The notes beneath the pieces were generated by a model. That model was not told the origin of the DNA and ran no database searches. It worked only from the letters and a program-made list of their open reading frames with translations. Position numbers and translations under genes: made by a program. Shown piece after piece: positions 44,701 through 53,292 of a stretch of DNA of 64,000 nt. How positions within the stretch are numbered: position 1 is the stretch's first letter; the number at the start of each line of letters is the position of its first letter. The stretch is from Arthrobacter pascens (GTDB taxonomy: Bacteria; Actinomycetota; Actinomycetes; Actinomycetales; Micrococcaceae): positions 42,461 to 106,460 of the forward strand of contig NZ_JAFHKT010000126.1 of the NCBI RefSeq assembly GCF_017052465.1, written 5' to 3'.

Positions 44701-45305
44701 TCGGACTGTACGTCTCGGACCACCCGCTGCAGGGCCTTGAGGGGCTCCTAAGCCAGCATGCCGACCAGTCCATCACCTCGATCATCGCCGAGGACGGCCC
44801 GCACGACGGCGCGATCGTCACCATTTCCGGCATGATCACCTCGCTCAGCCGCAGGATCGCCAAGGCCAGCGGCAACGCCTACGCCAGGGCGGAGATCGAG
44901 GACCTCGGCGGTTCCATGGAGGTGATGTTCTTCGGACAGGTGTACGGCCCCATCGCGTCGGTTCTGGCCGAGGACCTCATCGTGGTGGTCAAGGGCCGCC
45001 TGCAACGGCGCGACGACGGTGCCGTCACCTTGAACTGCATGGAGCTTTCCGTCCCGGACCTTAGCGAGGGGGCCAATGGCCCCATCGTGATCACGATGCC
45101 CACGCACAAGGCCACGGAGGCGGTGGTCTCGGAGCTGGGGGACGTGCTGCGCAACCACCGGGGCAATTCGGAGGTGCGGATCAACCTGCAGGGCGACACC
45201 CGCGTGGAGGTCATGGGCTTGCCCGTGCACCTCCGGGTCAATCCCAACCCGTCCCTCTTCGGGGACCTCAAAGTGCTGCTTGGCCCTGCCTGCCTGGACG
45301 CCTAG
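41748..45305 (+). CDS. dnaE: DNA polymerase III alpha subunit
   Basis: The 1185-residue replicative polymerase begins with a PHP domain (HLHTHTEYSMLDGAARL). The palm contains PDFDVDFDDRRR with the catalytic aspartates and GRGSGAGSMVAYAM upstream. A helix-hairpin-helix region around TVLPPDVNESALNF and a C-terminal OB fold (DGAIVTISGMITSLS) follow. Length and order match DnaE1. It synthesises leading and lagging strands with the clamp. GTG 41748 is supported by a -10 box 6 nt upstream. Its stop overlaps the end of the convergent flavin reductase gene by 4 nt, so there is no room for a terminator. Confidence 0.98.
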   Translation: MTSSNDSFVHLHTHTEYSMLDGAARLGELFDETERLGMPALATTDHGYLFGAFDFWKKATDKGIKPIIGVEAYVTPGTARGDKTRVRWGEENQRKDDISGGGSYTHMTLLSYNNVGMRNLFRASSIASLDSVFGKWPRLDRELLNTYSEGLIATTGCPSGEVQTRLRLGQYREALEAAAEFRDIFGAENYFCELMDHGLDIERRVTGDLLRLAKELNLPLVATNDLHYTHEHDAKAHEALLAIQSGSTLLEPTYDNGGSRFAFSGSGYYLKSPQEMRELFRDHPEACDNTLLIAERCEVSFNTGANYMPRFPCPEGEDETSWLVKEVDKGLHYRYPQGIPDKVRKQADYELDVITSMGFPGYFLVVADFINWAKNNGIRVGPGRGSGAGSMVAYAMRITDLDPLHHGLIFERFLNPDRVSMPDFDVDFDDRRRSEVIDYVTRKYGDERVAMIVTYGTIKTKQALKDSSRVLGYPFSMGETLTKALPPAVMAKDIPLADIQNKDAKRYSEAGDFRQLISTDPEAAKVFETALGIEGLKRQWGVHAAGVIMSSDPIIDVIPIMRRFQDGQVITQFDYPTSEGLGLIKMDFLGLRNLTIISDALENIKMNRGIDLDLETLELDDTASYELLARGDTLGVFQLDGGPMRSLLKLMKPDNFEDISAVLALYRPGPMGANAHTDYALRKNKIQEVIPIHPELEEPLSEILGGTYGLIVYQEQVMAVAQKLAGYTLGQADILRRAMGKKKKSELDKQFAGFSQGMQDNGYSMEAVKTLWDILLPFSDYAFNKAHSAAYGVISYWTAYLKAHYAPEYMAALLTSVGDDKDKSAIYLNECRRMGITVLPPDVNESALNFTPVGTDIRFGMGAIRNVGVNAVEAMVAARESEGAYTSFKDYLMKVPAVVCNKRTVESLIKAGAFDSLGHHRRALAMIHEEAIDSVITLKRNEAIGQFDLFAGFDEAESEASLSIEIPDLPEWEKKDKLSFERDMLGLYVSDHPLQGLEGLLSQHADQSITSIIAEDGPHDGAIVTISGMITSLSRRIAKASGNAYARAEIEDLGGSMEVMFFGQVYGPIASVLAEDLIVVVKGRLQRRDDGAVTLNCMELSVPDLSEGANGPIVITMPTHKATEAVVSELGDVLRNHRGNSEVRINLQGDTRVEVMGLPVHLRVNPNPSLFGDLKVLLGPACLDA

Positions 45306-45802
45306 ATTTCGTAGTCCAGCGGCACGGGCTGGCCGTACGCGCCGGAGTGGTAGAGCAGGGGCGTGCCGTCTTCGCCCACCTGGCCCTCCACTACTTCCAC
45401 GACGACCACCGCGTTGTTTTCGAAGGAGAGCCGCATCTGGATCTGCCCGATCAGCCAGCCGGCAACATCCTTGAGGATGGGGACCTCATGGGGGCCAAGA
45501 GCCCAGTGGTCGCCGGCGAAGCGTTCCTTGGTGCGGGCAAACCGGTCAGCCAGCTCCTGGTTTTCCAGGCCCAGCATGTGCACGCCGATGTACGTCGTGT
45601 TGGCCACCGCCGGCCAGGAGCTTGAGCTGCGTGCCATGTTGAAGGTAAAGCGCGGCGGCTTGGCGGACAGCGATGCCACCGACGTTGCCGTGAAGCCGTA
45701 CGGGACCCCGTTGTAGTTCACCGTGATGATGGCAACGCCGGCCGCATGGCGGCGGAACATTTCCTTGAACGTGCCCTCGAAGGCCGCTTCATCTGAGGCC
45801 AC
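45302..45802 (-). CDS. Flavin reductase-like (FMN-binding split-barrel) protein
   Basis: The 166-residue protein has the flavin reductase pattern FRRHAAGVAIITVNYNGVPYGFTATSVASLSAKPPRFTF, with GFTATS and SLS contacting flavin, and later IGVHMLGLENQELADRFA. Members reduce FMN/FAD with NAD(P)H, usually for a separate monooxygenase. No monooxygenase gene is adjacent, so the partner is unknown. A GGGAG motif precedes the GTG start at 45802. Confidence 0.88.
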   Translation of the reverse strand: MASDEAAFEGTFKEMFRRHAAGVAIITVNYNGVPYGFTATSVASLSAKPPRFTFNMARSSSSWPAVANTTYIGVHMLGLENQELADRFARTKERFAGDHWALGPHEVPILKDVAGWLIGQIQMRLSFENNAVVVVEVVEGQVGEDGTPLLYHSGAYGQPVPLDYEI

Positions 45803-45928
45803 TGTGATCGATCTCCCTGCTGAGCTGTTGATTGCGGGCTCCTACTACAAGACTATTGGGCTTTCGCAACCCTGTGTGAGTCCGGCGGAGCAGCAGGGCC
45901 GTGTGCCGCAATGCCGGGGAACATTTGT

Positions 45929-45934
45929 TAGCGT
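45929..45934 (+). promoter_or_regulatory. -10 box TAGCGT of the membrane protein gene
   Basis: TAGCGT ends 6 nt before the ATG at 45941, consistent with a leaderless transcript. Confidence 0.45.
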
Positions 45935-45940
45935 TTCTTC

Positions 45941-46519
45941 ATGACCCAACCAGCAGCCGCAACCCCGTCCCGCCACCAGGACGGGGCGGGCGCCGTCCGG
46001 GACCGCAGTTCGCGACGCGGGCAGCGCAGCCCCCGCAGCTGGCCGTGGACAGCAGGGATTGTTGGATCGGGCGTACTCGTCGGTGTCCTGTGGTGGCTGC
46101 TTGCGCCCGGCGGCCTGAATCTCATTTCCGGCAATGCTTCACTGGCATCGGGGACGAACACCGAGGTCTGGCTTCCGCGGGATCTCGTGCTGGCCGGGCT
46201 TTCCCTCGTCGCGGGCTGTCTCGTGGCGGTGCTGCTGGCGGGCCGCAAGGACGGGGGATCCGGCCGCATGCTGGTGCTCTCCGTGGCGGCAAGCGGCGCG
46301 GCGGCCCTCCTGGCGTGGCAGACCGGGCTCCTGGCCGGCCTCTGGCTTGGCGGACCCCAGGACACGTCGGACAACGCGAGTGTCGCTTTTTCACTGCGGT
46401 CCTACCCGGTGCTGCTCCTGTGGCCGGCAGCCGCCGCGGGCGGCTACTTCGCCATCAGCCTGCTTGAATTGCTGCACCGCCCGAGGGACAGGGGCGCGGA
46501 CACCGGCCACGGTGTCTGA
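45941..46519 (+). CDS. Four-TM membrane protein, possibly DUF2567
   Basis: The 192-residue protein has a basic, disordered N-terminus of ~35 residues and four hydrophobic helices (WTAGIVGSGVLVGVLWWLLAP, LVLAGLSLVAGCLVAVLL, VLSVAASGAAALLAWQTGLLAG, VLLLWPAAAAGGYFAISLL). The LVGVLWWLLAP motif at the end of the first helix resembles DUF2567 of actinobacteria, but I am not certain. The function is unknown. It precedes hisD by 42 nt, and hisD has its own -10 box. Confidence 0.75.
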   Translation: MTQPAAATPSRHQDGAGAVRDRSSRRGQRSPRSWPWTAGIVGSGVLVGVLWWLLAPGGLNLISGNASLASGTNTEVWLPRDLVLAGLSLVAGCLVAVLLAGRKDGGSGRMLVLSVAASGAAALLAWQTGLLAGLWLGGPQDTSDNASVAFSLRSYPVLLLWPAAAAGGYFAISLLELLHRPRDRGADTGHGV

Positions 46520-46549
46520 GCACGTCACCGGCACCGGTCCGTGGACGCG

Positions 46550-46555
46550 TAAAAT
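46550..46555 (+). promoter_or_regulatory. -10 box TAAAAT of hisD
   Basis: TAAAAT ends 6 nt before the GTG at 46562, consistent with a leaderless transcript. Confidence 0.55.
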
Positions 46556-46561
46556 GGACCG

Positions 46562-47938
46562 GTGACCACATCTCCGGACAGTTCCGTACGCCCGAATTCC
46601 GCCGCCGTCGACTTCCGCACCGTAGACCTGCGGGGCCGCCGCCTGAGCCTGGCTGAGCTCCGCGGTGCCGTACCGCGTGCCCGGCACGAGACAGGGGCCG
46701 ACGCAGAGCAGAAAGTCACGGACATTATTTCTGCCGTCCGGCAGCGGGGGTTCGCGGCGCTCACCGAATTTGCACGCCGTTTTGACGGTGTGGAACAGGC
46801 TCATCCTCGGGTGCCCGCAGAGGCGCTGCTGTCCGCCCTGGACGGCCTGGACCCTGCGGTCCGCTCGGCCCTGGAGGAATCGATCAGCCGTGCCCGGCGC
46901 TTTGCCGACGGCCAGCGCCCCGGCGATGTCGACGTCGCCCTCGGTGACGGCGCCGTTGTCAGCCAGAAGTGGGTTCCCGTGGCGCGGGTGGGCCTTTATG
47001 TTCCCGGCGGTCTTGCCGTCTACCCGTCGTCGGTCATCATGAACGTGGTTCCTGCGCTGGCAGCCGGTGTGCAGTCCATCGCCCTGGCGTCCCCGCCGCA
47101 GAAGGACTTCTCCGGGCTCCCGCACCCCACCATTCTGGCGGCCGCGGCGCTCCTCGGCATCGACGAGGTGTACGCCATCGGCGGGGCACAGGCCATCGCC
47201 GCGTTTGCCTATGGAGTTCCCGGCGCCGAGAGTGAAACTGCGCTGGAGCCGGTGGACGTTGTCACCGGGCCGGGGAACATCTTCGTGGCCACTGCCAAGC
47301 GCCTCGTCAAGGGCGTTGTGGGAATCGATTCCGAGGCGGGCACCACCGAGATCGCCATTCTGGCGGACGCCACAGCACGCCCGGCCTTCGTCGCCGCGGA
47401 CCTGATCAGCCAGGCCGAGCACGACCCCAAGGCAGCCTCGGTGCTGATCACCGATTCCGAGCAGCTCGCGGCCGACGTCCGCGAGGAGCTTGACGTCCAG
47501 GCCGCGGCGACCAAGCACAGCGGGAGGGTGCGTGAGGCGTTGTCCGGCCCGCAGTCCGGCGTCGTGCTGGTGGACGATCTTGAGCAGGGCATTGCAGCCT
47601 GTGACGCCTACGCCGCCGAACACCTCGAAATCATGACGGCGGACGCTGCCGCCGTCGCGGCCCGGATCAGGAATGCCGGGGCGATCTTCGTAGGGGACTA
47701 CAGCCCCGTGAGCCTGGGCGATTACTGCGCGGGGTCAAACCACGTCCTGCCCACCAGCGGAACGGCCGCCTTCTCGTCGGGGCTGAACGTGACAACGTTC
47801 CTGCGCGCGATCCAGGTCATCAACTACACGGAATCCGCCCTGGAACAGGTCAGCGGGCACATCGTCAGCCTCGCCGGGGCAGAGGACCTGCCCGCCCACG
47901 GCGACGCCGTGACAGCCCGCTTTCGGGCCGGACGCTAA
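46562..47938 (+). CDS. hisD: Histidinol dehydrogenase
   Basis: The 458-residue enzyme has the conserved [45 protein letters not shown] and the zinc/catalytic stretches SQAEHDPKA and [17 protein letters not shown]. It oxidises L-histidinol to L-histidine in two NAD-dependent steps, the end of the histidine pathway. No other his gene is visible in the window. The GTG start is supported by a -10 box 6 nt upstream. Confidence 0.97.
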   Translation: MTTSPDSSVRPNSAAVDFRTVDLRGRRLSLAELRGAVPRARHETGADAEQKVTDIISAVRQRGFAALTEFARRFDGVEQAHPRVPAEALLSALDGLDPAVRSALEESISRARRFADGQRPGDVDVALGDGAVVSQKWVPVARVGLYVPGGLAVYPSSVIMNVVPALAAGVQSIALASPPQKDFSGLPHPTILAAAALLGIDEVYAIGGAQAIAAFAYGVPGAESETALEPVDVVTGPGNIFVATAKRLVKGVVGIDSEAGTTEIAILADATARPAFVAADLISQAEHDPKAASVLITDSEQLAADVREELDVQAAATKHSGRVREALSGPQSGVVLVDDLEQGIAACDAYAAEHLEIMTADAAAVAARIRNAGAIFVGDYSPVSLGDYCAGSNHVLPTSGTAAFSSGLNVTTFLRAIQVINYTESALEQVSGHIVSLAGAEDLPAHGDAVTARFRAGR

Positions 47939-47992
47939 ACACTAGATGTAGTAATTACAGGCTTGTTATTCGGCTACATCTAGTCGTAAACT
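47939..47992 (+). promoter_or_regulatory. nrdR: nrdR promoter with paired NrdR boxes
   Basis: Two 11-bp elements, ACTAGATGTAG (47941-47951) and CTACATCTAGT (47974-47984), are perfect inverted copies with centres about 32 bp apart (three helical turns). Extended by AC on the left, the first resembles the NrdR consensus ACAC-TA-rich-GTGT. A possible -35 TTGTTA (47963) and -10 TAAACT (47987) overlap them. Autorepression of nrdR is the likely outcome. Confidence 0.65.
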
Positions 47993-48071
47993 GGTTCCGG
48001 AAGAGGAGGCGGGCAGCAAGCCCGCGCCAAATTGGTTGCCAAGGCATTGCGCACCAGGGGAAGGAACGAAC

Positions 48072-48569
48072 ATGTACTGTCCGTTTTGCCGCAACCCCGA
48101 TTCCCGTGTGGTGGACAGCCGCATAGCCGACGACGGTTCAGCGATCCGGCGCCGCCGGCAATGCCCGGAATGCGGCCGCCGGTTCACCACGGTCGAAACC
48201 ACCAGCCTCTCCGTGATCAAACGTTCCGGCGTGGGCGAGCCGTTCAGCCGCAGCAAAGTCATCAACGGCGTGCGCAAGGCCTGCCAGGGCCGGCCGGTCA
48301 GCGAGGACGATCTGGCCATGCTGGCGCAGGAAGTCGAAGAGAACATCCGGGCCTCCGGCGCGGCCGAAATCGACGCCCACGAGGTCGGCCTGATCATCCT
48401 CGGACCCCTCCAGAAGCTGGACAAGGTTGCGTACCTTCGCTTCGCCAGTGTGTACCAGGCCTTTGAATCGCTGGAAGACTTCGAATCCGCCATCGCGCTG
48501 CTGCGCCACGAGGGCGAAGTCGAAGCCAAGCGGTCTGAAGGCAAGAGCTCTGAGAAGAGCCAGCTCTAA
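48072..48569 (+). CDS. nrdR: Transcriptional repressor NrdR
   Basis: The 165-residue protein has an N-terminal zinc ribbon (CPFC at 3-6 and CPEC further on) followed by RRFTTVE, and an ATP-cone domain (about 49-139, [24 protein letters not shown]). NrdR binds nucleotides through the ATP-cone and represses ribonucleotide reductase genes. ATG 48072 starts directly with MYCPFC as in the family. The frame extends to 48036, but no support exists for that start. Paired NrdR boxes lie upstream. Confidence 0.97.
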   Translation: MYCPFCRNPDSRVVDSRIADDGSAIRRRRQCPECGRRFTTVETTSLSVIKRSGVGEPFSRSKVINGVRKACQGRPVSEDDLAMLAQEVEENIRASGAAEIDAHEVGLIILGPLQKLDKVAYLRFASVYQAFESLEDFESAIALLRHEGEVEAKRSEGKSSEKSQL

Positions 48570-48624
48570 GCTCCGGTGGCGGCAGCGGAGGGGAAGCCGC
48601 AGCCGCCACCGGCTCCAGTGAATA

Positions 48625-48661
48625 CAGAAAGGCGGCAGACCCCCGGTCTGCCGCCTTTCTG
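48625..48661. terminator. Bidirectional terminator between nrdR and ppgK
   Basis: A 16-bp perfect stem (48625-48640 with 48646-48661) and a CCCCG loop lie between convergent genes. Confidence 0.9.
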
Positions 48662-48692
48662 CGTTCACTTTCGGTGGTGTGCCACCGCAGGA

Positions 48693-49496
48693 CTACTTCG
48701 TGAGCTCGTGCTTCACTGCAATTTCCAGGGCTGCCCCCACGATGCCGGCTTCGTTTTTCAGCTCGGCGGGGACGATGGGGGTGCGCAGCCGCATGTGGGG
48801 CAGGTACTCGTTCGCGCGCTTGGAGATGCCGCCGCCGACGATGAAAAGTTCGGGGGAGAACAGGAACTCGACGTGGGAGAAGTAGCGCTGCAGCAGCACG
48901 CTGTACTCCTCCCAGCTGAGACCGTCCCGCTCGCGGGCAACGGCAGATGCCTTGCTTTCGGCGTCGTAGCCGTCAATCTCCAGGTGGCCGAGCTCGGCGT
49001 TGGGAACGAGGTTGCCGTTGAAGATGAAGGCCGAGCCGATGCCGGTGCCGAGCGTGATCACGAGGACCGTGCCGTTAATTCCCTCGCCGGCGCCGTAGCG
49101 CGCCTCGGCTAGGCCGGCCGCATCGGCGTCGTTGATGACCTCGACCGGGCGTCCCAGCCGCGCGGTCAGCAGCGCATCGATGTCAGTGTTGATCCAGGTC
49201 TTGTCCACGTTGGCGGCGGAGTGGACCACGCCGTGCTGGATGATGCCGGGGAAGGTCACACCCACCGGGCTGTCAGCCTCGGGGGCGTCCGGCCGCGCCG
49301 AGAGCTCTTCCACGACCTGGGCCACCACCTCCACGACGGCCGCAGGGGTGGCCGGCTGGGGCGTCGCCAGCCGGAAACGATCGCCGATCAGCTTGCCCTT
49401 CTTCAGGTCGACGATGCCGCCCTTGATGCCGGTGCCGCCGATGTCGATGCCAATCAGCGGTGCGTTCTTGCGGGTCTTTTCGTCCTTCTTGGCCAA
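48693..49496 (-). CDS. ppgK: Polyphosphate glucokinase
   Basis: The 267-residue ROK protein has GIDIGGTGIKGGIVD, NDADAAGLAEARYGAG and LGTGIGSAF but lacks the CxCGxxGC zinc motif. This and its length match actinobacterial PPGK (about 265 residues). It phosphorylates glucose using polyphosphate as well as ATP. The TTG at 49496 (giving AKKDEKTRKNAPLIGID) is chosen because GGAA lies just upstream and the position equals the family start. An ATG at 49607 would overlap the map gene and add a Pro-rich extension. Confidence 0.93.
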   Translation of the reverse strand: MAKKDEKTRKNAPLIGIDIGGTGIKGGIVDLKKGKLIGDRFRLATPQPATPAAVVEVVAQVVEELSARPDAPEADSPVGVTFPGIIQHGVVHSAANVDKTWINTDIDALLTARLGRPVEVINDADAAGLAEARYGAGEGINGTVLVITLGTGIGSAFIFNGNLVPNAELGHLEIDGYDAESKASAVARERDGLSWEEYSVLLQRYFSHVEFLFSPELFIVGGGISKRANEYLPHMRLRTPIVPAELKNEAGIVGAALEIAVKHELTK

Positions 49497-49581
49497 TGGG
49501 ATTCCGTTCGTGGCAGGGTTGTGGGCTCGGGCAGGGCAAGGGTCGCTTGCCGGGGGAGTCAGGGGCGGGTACAGGCCCGTG

Positions 49582-50460
49582 TCAGGGAAGGGTGAGGATC
49601 TCGGCACCGGACTCGGTGACGAGCAGCGTATGTTCGAACTGTGCGGTGCGCTTGCGGTCGCGAGTCACTACAGTCCAGTCGTCTGCCCACATGTCCCATT
49701 CGATGGTGCCCAGCGTCAGCATGGGCTCGATGGTGAAAACCATACCGGCTTCGATAACAGTGTTGTAGGCGGGCGCGGCGTCGTAGTGCGGAATGATCAG
49801 GCCTGTGTGGAAGGCCTCCCCCACGCCGTGGCCGGTAAAATCGCGGACCACGCCGTAGCCGAAGCGCTTGGCATAGGATTCGATGGCGCGGCCGATCACA
49901 TTGATCTGGCGCCCCGGGGCCACCGCCTTGATGGCGCGGTTCAGCGATTCCTGGGTCCGCTCCACCAGCAGGCGAGACTCCTCGTCCACGTCCCCGACGA
50001 GGAAGGTGTAGTTCGTGTCCCCATGCACTCCGCCGATGAAGGCCGTGATGTCGATGTTGAGGATGTCGCCGTCCTGGACCACGGTGCTGTCCGGAATCCC
50101 GTGGCAGATCACTTCGTTCAGCGACGAGCACAGCGACTTGGGGAATCCCCGGTAGCCGAGGGTGGAGGGATAGGCGTTGTGGTCCAGCAGGAATTCGTGG
50201 CCGACGCGGTCCAGGTCGTCCGTGGTGACCCCCGGAACGATGTGCTTTCCCACCTCGACGATGGCCTGTGCCGCGATTTTTCCGGCGATCCGGATCTTCT
50301 CAATGGTTTCGGCCGACTTCACTTCGGAGCCGGTGAACTTGGCCGGACCGGCCTTGCCAACGTACTCGGGCCGCGGGATGGATGCGGGCACCTGCCGCTG
50401 CGGGCTGATTGATCCCGGGGTCAGCGTGCCGGTGGGTGCGGTCGAGGCTAAGGAAGGCAT
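49582..50460 (-). CDS. map: Type I methionine aminopeptidase
   Basis: The 292-residue enzyme has the pita-bread fold metal ligands in [10 protein letters not shown] (His), [10 protein letters not shown] and [10 protein letters not shown] (both Asp), [11 protein letters not shown] (His), TIEPML (Glu) and FEHTLLV (Glu). It removes the initiator methionine in the cytoplasm. A ~45-residue Pro/Ala-rich N-terminal extension, typical of actinobacterial MetAP1c, precedes the catalytic domain. ATG 50460 is preferred over 50493 because TATGAT lies 6 nt upstream, a leaderless arrangement. Confidence 0.96.
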   Translation of the reverse strand: MPSLASTAPTGTLTPGSISPQRQVPASIPRPEYVGKAGPAKFTGSEVKSAETIEKIRIAGKIAAQAIVEVGKHIVPGVTTDDLDRVGHEFLLDHNAYPSTLGYRGFPKSLCSSLNEVICHGIPDSTVVQDGDILNIDITAFIGGVHGDTNYTFLVGDVDEESRLLVERTQESLNRAIKAVAPGRQINVIGRAIESYAKRFGYGVVRDFTGHGVGEAFHTGLIIPHYDAAPAYNTVIEAGMVFTIEPMLTLGTIEWDMWADDWTVVTRDRKRTAQFEHTLLVTESGAEILTLP

Positions 50461-50466
50461 AGATTG

Positions 50467-50472
50467 ATCATA
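50467..50472 (-). promoter_or_regulatory. -10 box TATGAT of map
   Basis: On the minus strand TATGAT ends 6 nt before the ATG at 50460. Confidence 0.55.
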
Positions 50473-50587
50473 TAAGGCAGGGCAGATTGGCATGTAAATT
50501 AATGCGGCCGGCGGGCCACGTTGCGGTTTACGTTACGTGCATCACGCCGGGGCCTGCCTCGCCGTGAACCGGAAACGAGGAACATCG

Positions 50588-50752
50588 ATGCCCGAGTACT
50601 GGTACAACGTTAAGACCCACGAGGTGGAAGAGGACGCCTTGTCGGACTGGACCCAGCTCATCGGCCCCTACAAGACCAGGGAAGAAGCTGAGCATGCGAT
50701 GGAGAAGGTCCACGCCCGCAATGAAGCGTGGGAAAAGGACGACGACGACTGA
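50588..50752 (+). CDS. Small SPOR-domain-like protein, 54 residues
   Basis: The product MPEYWYNVKTHEVEE... contains WTQLIGPYKTREEAEHAMEKV, the core of a SPOR-type fold, and ends in an acidic DDDD tail. It has no signal peptide. A GAGGA ribosome site lies 5-9 nt before the ATG, which supports a real gene despite its size. Similar short proteins are annotated as SPOR-domain proteins in actinobacteria; their function is unknown. It is flanked by map (divergent) and panB (convergent). Confidence 0.8.
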   Translation: MPEYWYNVKTHEVEEDALSDWTQLIGPYKTREEAEHAMEKVHARNEAWEKDDDD

Positions 50753-50769
50753 CCCGGGGGGCCGTCCGG

Positions 50770-51675
50770 CTAGAACGAGTGTTCCGGTCCGGGGAAGTGG
50801 CCTGACCGGACGTCGTCGCCGTACGCCTTGGCCGCGTCGCTGAGGGTTGCGCGCAGGTCCGCATACTGCTTGACGAATTTGGCCATTTTGCCTCCGCGCA
50901 GGCCTGCCATGTCCTGCCAGACGAGGACCTGGCCGGTGGTCACGTTCCCTGCGCCGATGCCGATCGTCGGTACGGTGACGGCGGCGTCGACCGCAGCCGC
51001 TGTTTCGGCCGGCACCATTTCCATGAGCACGCTGAACGCCCCGGCCCCGGCCAGCGCCACGGCGTCGTCGATGAGCCGCTGTGCGTCGTCCCCGCGGCCC
51101 TGGACGCGGTAGCCGCCCAGCGAGTGTTCGCTCTGGGGCGTGAAGCCGATGTGTGCCATGACCGGTATCCCGGCCTGGACCATGGCCCGGACGGTTTCCG
51201 CGTAGAACTTGCCGCCTTCGATTTTGACGGCGTGCGCGAGGCCTTCCTTCAGGAAGCGGACACCGGTGGCGACTGCCTGCTGCGGGGATACCTCGTAGCT
51301 GCCGAACGGCAGGTCCGCGACCACCAGGGCACGCTTCGCCGACCGCGCAACCGCCCGGCACAGCGGGAGCAGCTCGTCAACGGTGACGGGGAGGCTCGTT
51401 TCATTGCCGAAAACGTTGTTCGAGGCCGAATCTCCTACCAGCAGCACCTCGATGCCGGCCTGGTCGAAGATCTCCGCGGTGTACTGCTCATAGGCTGTCA
51501 GCATCGCGAAACGCTCGCCGTTGGCTTTTGCCTGCTGAAGGTGGTGCGTGCGGATTTTGGCTATGGGCTTCCGGGCAGTTCCCGACGACGGCGCTGCCGC
51601 TGCCGCTGGGCCGTTACCGTAGGGGGCGGGTACTTCCGAGGACATGCTTGCATCGGGACTGCTGCTGGAGGCCAT
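50770..51675 (-). CDS. panB: 3-methyl-2-oxobutanoate hydroxymethyltransferase
   Basis: The 301-residue TIM-barrel enzyme has [52 protein letters not shown] and [12 protein letters not shown], with IGIGAG near the C-terminus. It transfers a hydroxymethyl group from 5,10-methylene-tetrahydrofolate to alpha-ketoisovalerate, giving ketopantoate for coenzyme A. ATG 51675 is chosen over TTG 51681 because TACGCT lies 7 nt before it. The first ~35 residues are Ala/Pro/Ser-rich. No panC or panD is visible. Confidence 0.95.
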   Translation of the reverse strand: MASSSSPDASMSSEVPAPYGNGPAAAAAPSSGTARKPIAKIRTHHLQQAKANGERFAMLTAYEQYTAEIFDQAGIEVLLVGDSASNNVFGNETSLPVTVDELLPLCRAVARSAKRALVVADLPFGSYEVSPQQAVATGVRFLKEGLAHAVKIEGGKFYAETVRAMVQAGIPVMAHIGFTPQSEHSLGGYRVQGRGDDAQRLIDDAVALAGAGAFSVLMEMVPAETAAAVDAAVTVPTIGIGAGNVTTGQVLVWQDMAGLRGGKMAKFVKQYADLRATLSDAAKAYGDDVRSGHFPGPEHSF

Positions 51676-51682
51676 AGGCAAG

Positions 51683-51688
51683 AGCGTA
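51683..51688 (-). promoter_or_regulatory. -10 box TACGCT of panB
   Basis: On the minus strand TACGCT lies 7 nt before the ATG at 51675. The 254 bases between here and glnA2 hold no gene; GTTAA-N6-GTTAC at 51808-51823 is at most a weak GlnR-like half-site. Confidence 0.4.
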
Positions 51689-51942
51689 AACCGAGACCCG
51701 GCGCACTAGCTACCGGGCCTTGTCCCCGGACGGGTGTTTCCGGTCACAAGAACCCGCTGCCTGGTGCCCGTGCGGTGGAATTCTGGCCGCTTCCGGCCAC
51801 AGCACGTGTTAACGCTGTGTTACGCGCCGCACCTGAGCCAGCATCAGGACTGATTGCTTAGTAAAGTGATTCGTGAGCTGCCGCCGGCCTGGCTAGTACC
51901 AAGGGCCTGGTGGCATGAACGTTGACCCGGAGAAGAGGCTTC

Positions 51943-53283
51943 ATGGACCGCCAGCAAGAGTTTGTCCTGCGCACGATCGAAGAGCGTGACGTACGGTTCG
52001 TGCGTCTCTGGTTCACCGACGTCGTGGGCTCACTCAAGTCGGTGGCCTTGGCGCCGGCTGAAGTGGAAGGCGCCTTTGAGGAAGGCCTGGGTTTCGACGG
52101 TTCCTCGATTGAGGGCCTGGCCCGCGTGTTCGAGTCCGACATGCTCGCCCAGCCTGACCCGGCCACCTTCCAGATCCTGCCGTGGCGCGGTGAAACCGAG
52201 CAGACCTCCAGGATGTTCTGCGACATCCTGACGCCCGACGGCGAACCCTCGGCCGCGGATCCCCGCAACGTCCTCAAGCGCACCCTGGCGAAGGCTGCGG
52301 ACATGGGCTTCACGTGCTACACGCACCCCGAAATCGAGTTTTACCTCCTGAAGTCCCAGGAGCTTGGCTCGGACGGCTCGCCGATCCCCGTGGATGAAGG
52401 CGGCTACTTCGACCACGTGCCGGGCGGTGTGGCCCAGGACTTCCGCCGGACGGCGGTCACCATGCTCGAGTCCGTAGGAATCTCCGTGGAGTTCAGCCAC
52501 CACGAGGCAGGCCCCGGGCAGAACGAAATCGACCTCCGCTACGCGGACGCCCTGCAGACCGCGGACAACATCATGACGTTCCGCACTGTGATCAAGGAAG
52601 TGGCGCTGCAGCAGGGCACGTATGCCACGTTCATGCCGAAGCCGTTCACGGCGCATCCGGGTTCCGGCATGCACACGCACTTCTCCCTGTTTGAGGGCGA
52701 CACCAATGCCTTCTACGAGGCCGGATCCGAATTCCAGCTCTCCGAGACCGCCCGCCAGTTCATCGCCGGCATCCTGAAGCACGCCCCGGAATTCACCGCT
52801 GTGACCAACCAGTTCGTGAACTCCTACAAGCGCCTTTGGGGCGGGGGAGAAGCACCGAGCTACCTGAGCTGGGGCCACAACAACCGCTCGGCACTCGTGC
52901 GGGTCCCCCTCTACAAGCCCGGCAAGGGACAGTCTGCCCGGATCGAATATCGCGGCATCGACTCGGCGGCCAACCCGTACCTGGCGTACGCGGTGCTGCT
53001 GGGTGCCGGGCTCAAGGGCATCGAAGAGGGCTACCAGCTGCCGGCCGCCGCCGAGGACGACATCTGGTCGTTGAGCTCAGCGGAGCGCCGGGCGATGGGC
53101 CACGATCCGCTGCCGGCGAGCCTGCACGACGCCATCCGCAGCATGGAGGACTCCGAGCTTATGCCGCAGATCCTGGGCGAGCAGGTGTTCGAACACTTCC
53201 TGCGCAACAAGCGGGCCGAATGGCAGGACTACCGCCTGCAGGTGACGGCCTATGAGCTGCAGCGCAACCTCGGCATCCTTTAG
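51943..53283 (+). CDS. glnA2: Glutamine synthetase, GlnA2 type
   Basis: The 446-residue type I glutamine synthetase has FDGSSIEGLARVFESDM, EIEFYLL, HHEAGPGQNEIDLRY (metal and glutamate ligands), FMPKPFTAHPGSGMHTH and NNRSALVRVP. Length and sequence match M. tuberculosis GlnA2. The adenylylation loop present in glnA1 (LYELP) is replaced by GYQLPAAAEDD, so there is no target tyrosine at that position. It is followed by glnE after 9 nt, the conserved glnA2-glnE operon. ATG 51943 follows GAGAAGAGG. True glutamine-forming activity of GlnA2 enzymes varies between species. Confidence 0.93.
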   Translation: MDRQQEFVLRTIEERDVRFVRLWFTDVVGSLKSVALAPAEVEGAFEEGLGFDGSSIEGLARVFESDMLAQPDPATFQILPWRGETEQTSRMFCDILTPDGEPSAADPRNVLKRTLAKAADMGFTCYTHPEIEFYLLKSQELGSDGSPIPVDEGGYFDHVPGGVAQDFRRTAVTMLESVGISVEFSHHEAGPGQNEIDLRYADALQTADNIMTFRTVIKEVALQQGTYATFMPKPFTAHPGSGMHTHFSLFEGDTNAFYEAGSEFQLSETARQFIAGILKHAPEFTAVTNQFVNSYKRLWGGGEAPSYLSWGHNNRSALVRVPLYKPGKGQSARIEYRGIDSAANPYLAYAVLLGAGLKGIEEGYQLPAAAEDDIWSLSSAERRAMGHDPLPASLHDAIRSMEDSELMPQILGEQVFEHFLRNKRAEWQDYRLQVTAYELQRNLGIL

Positions 53284-53292
53284 GCCCCGGCC

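Noticed and set aside
51808..51823. GlnR site upstream of glnA2
   Set aside because: GTTAA-N6-GTTAC matches only loosely when read on either strand, and no second phased pair is present, unlike the site at glnA1.
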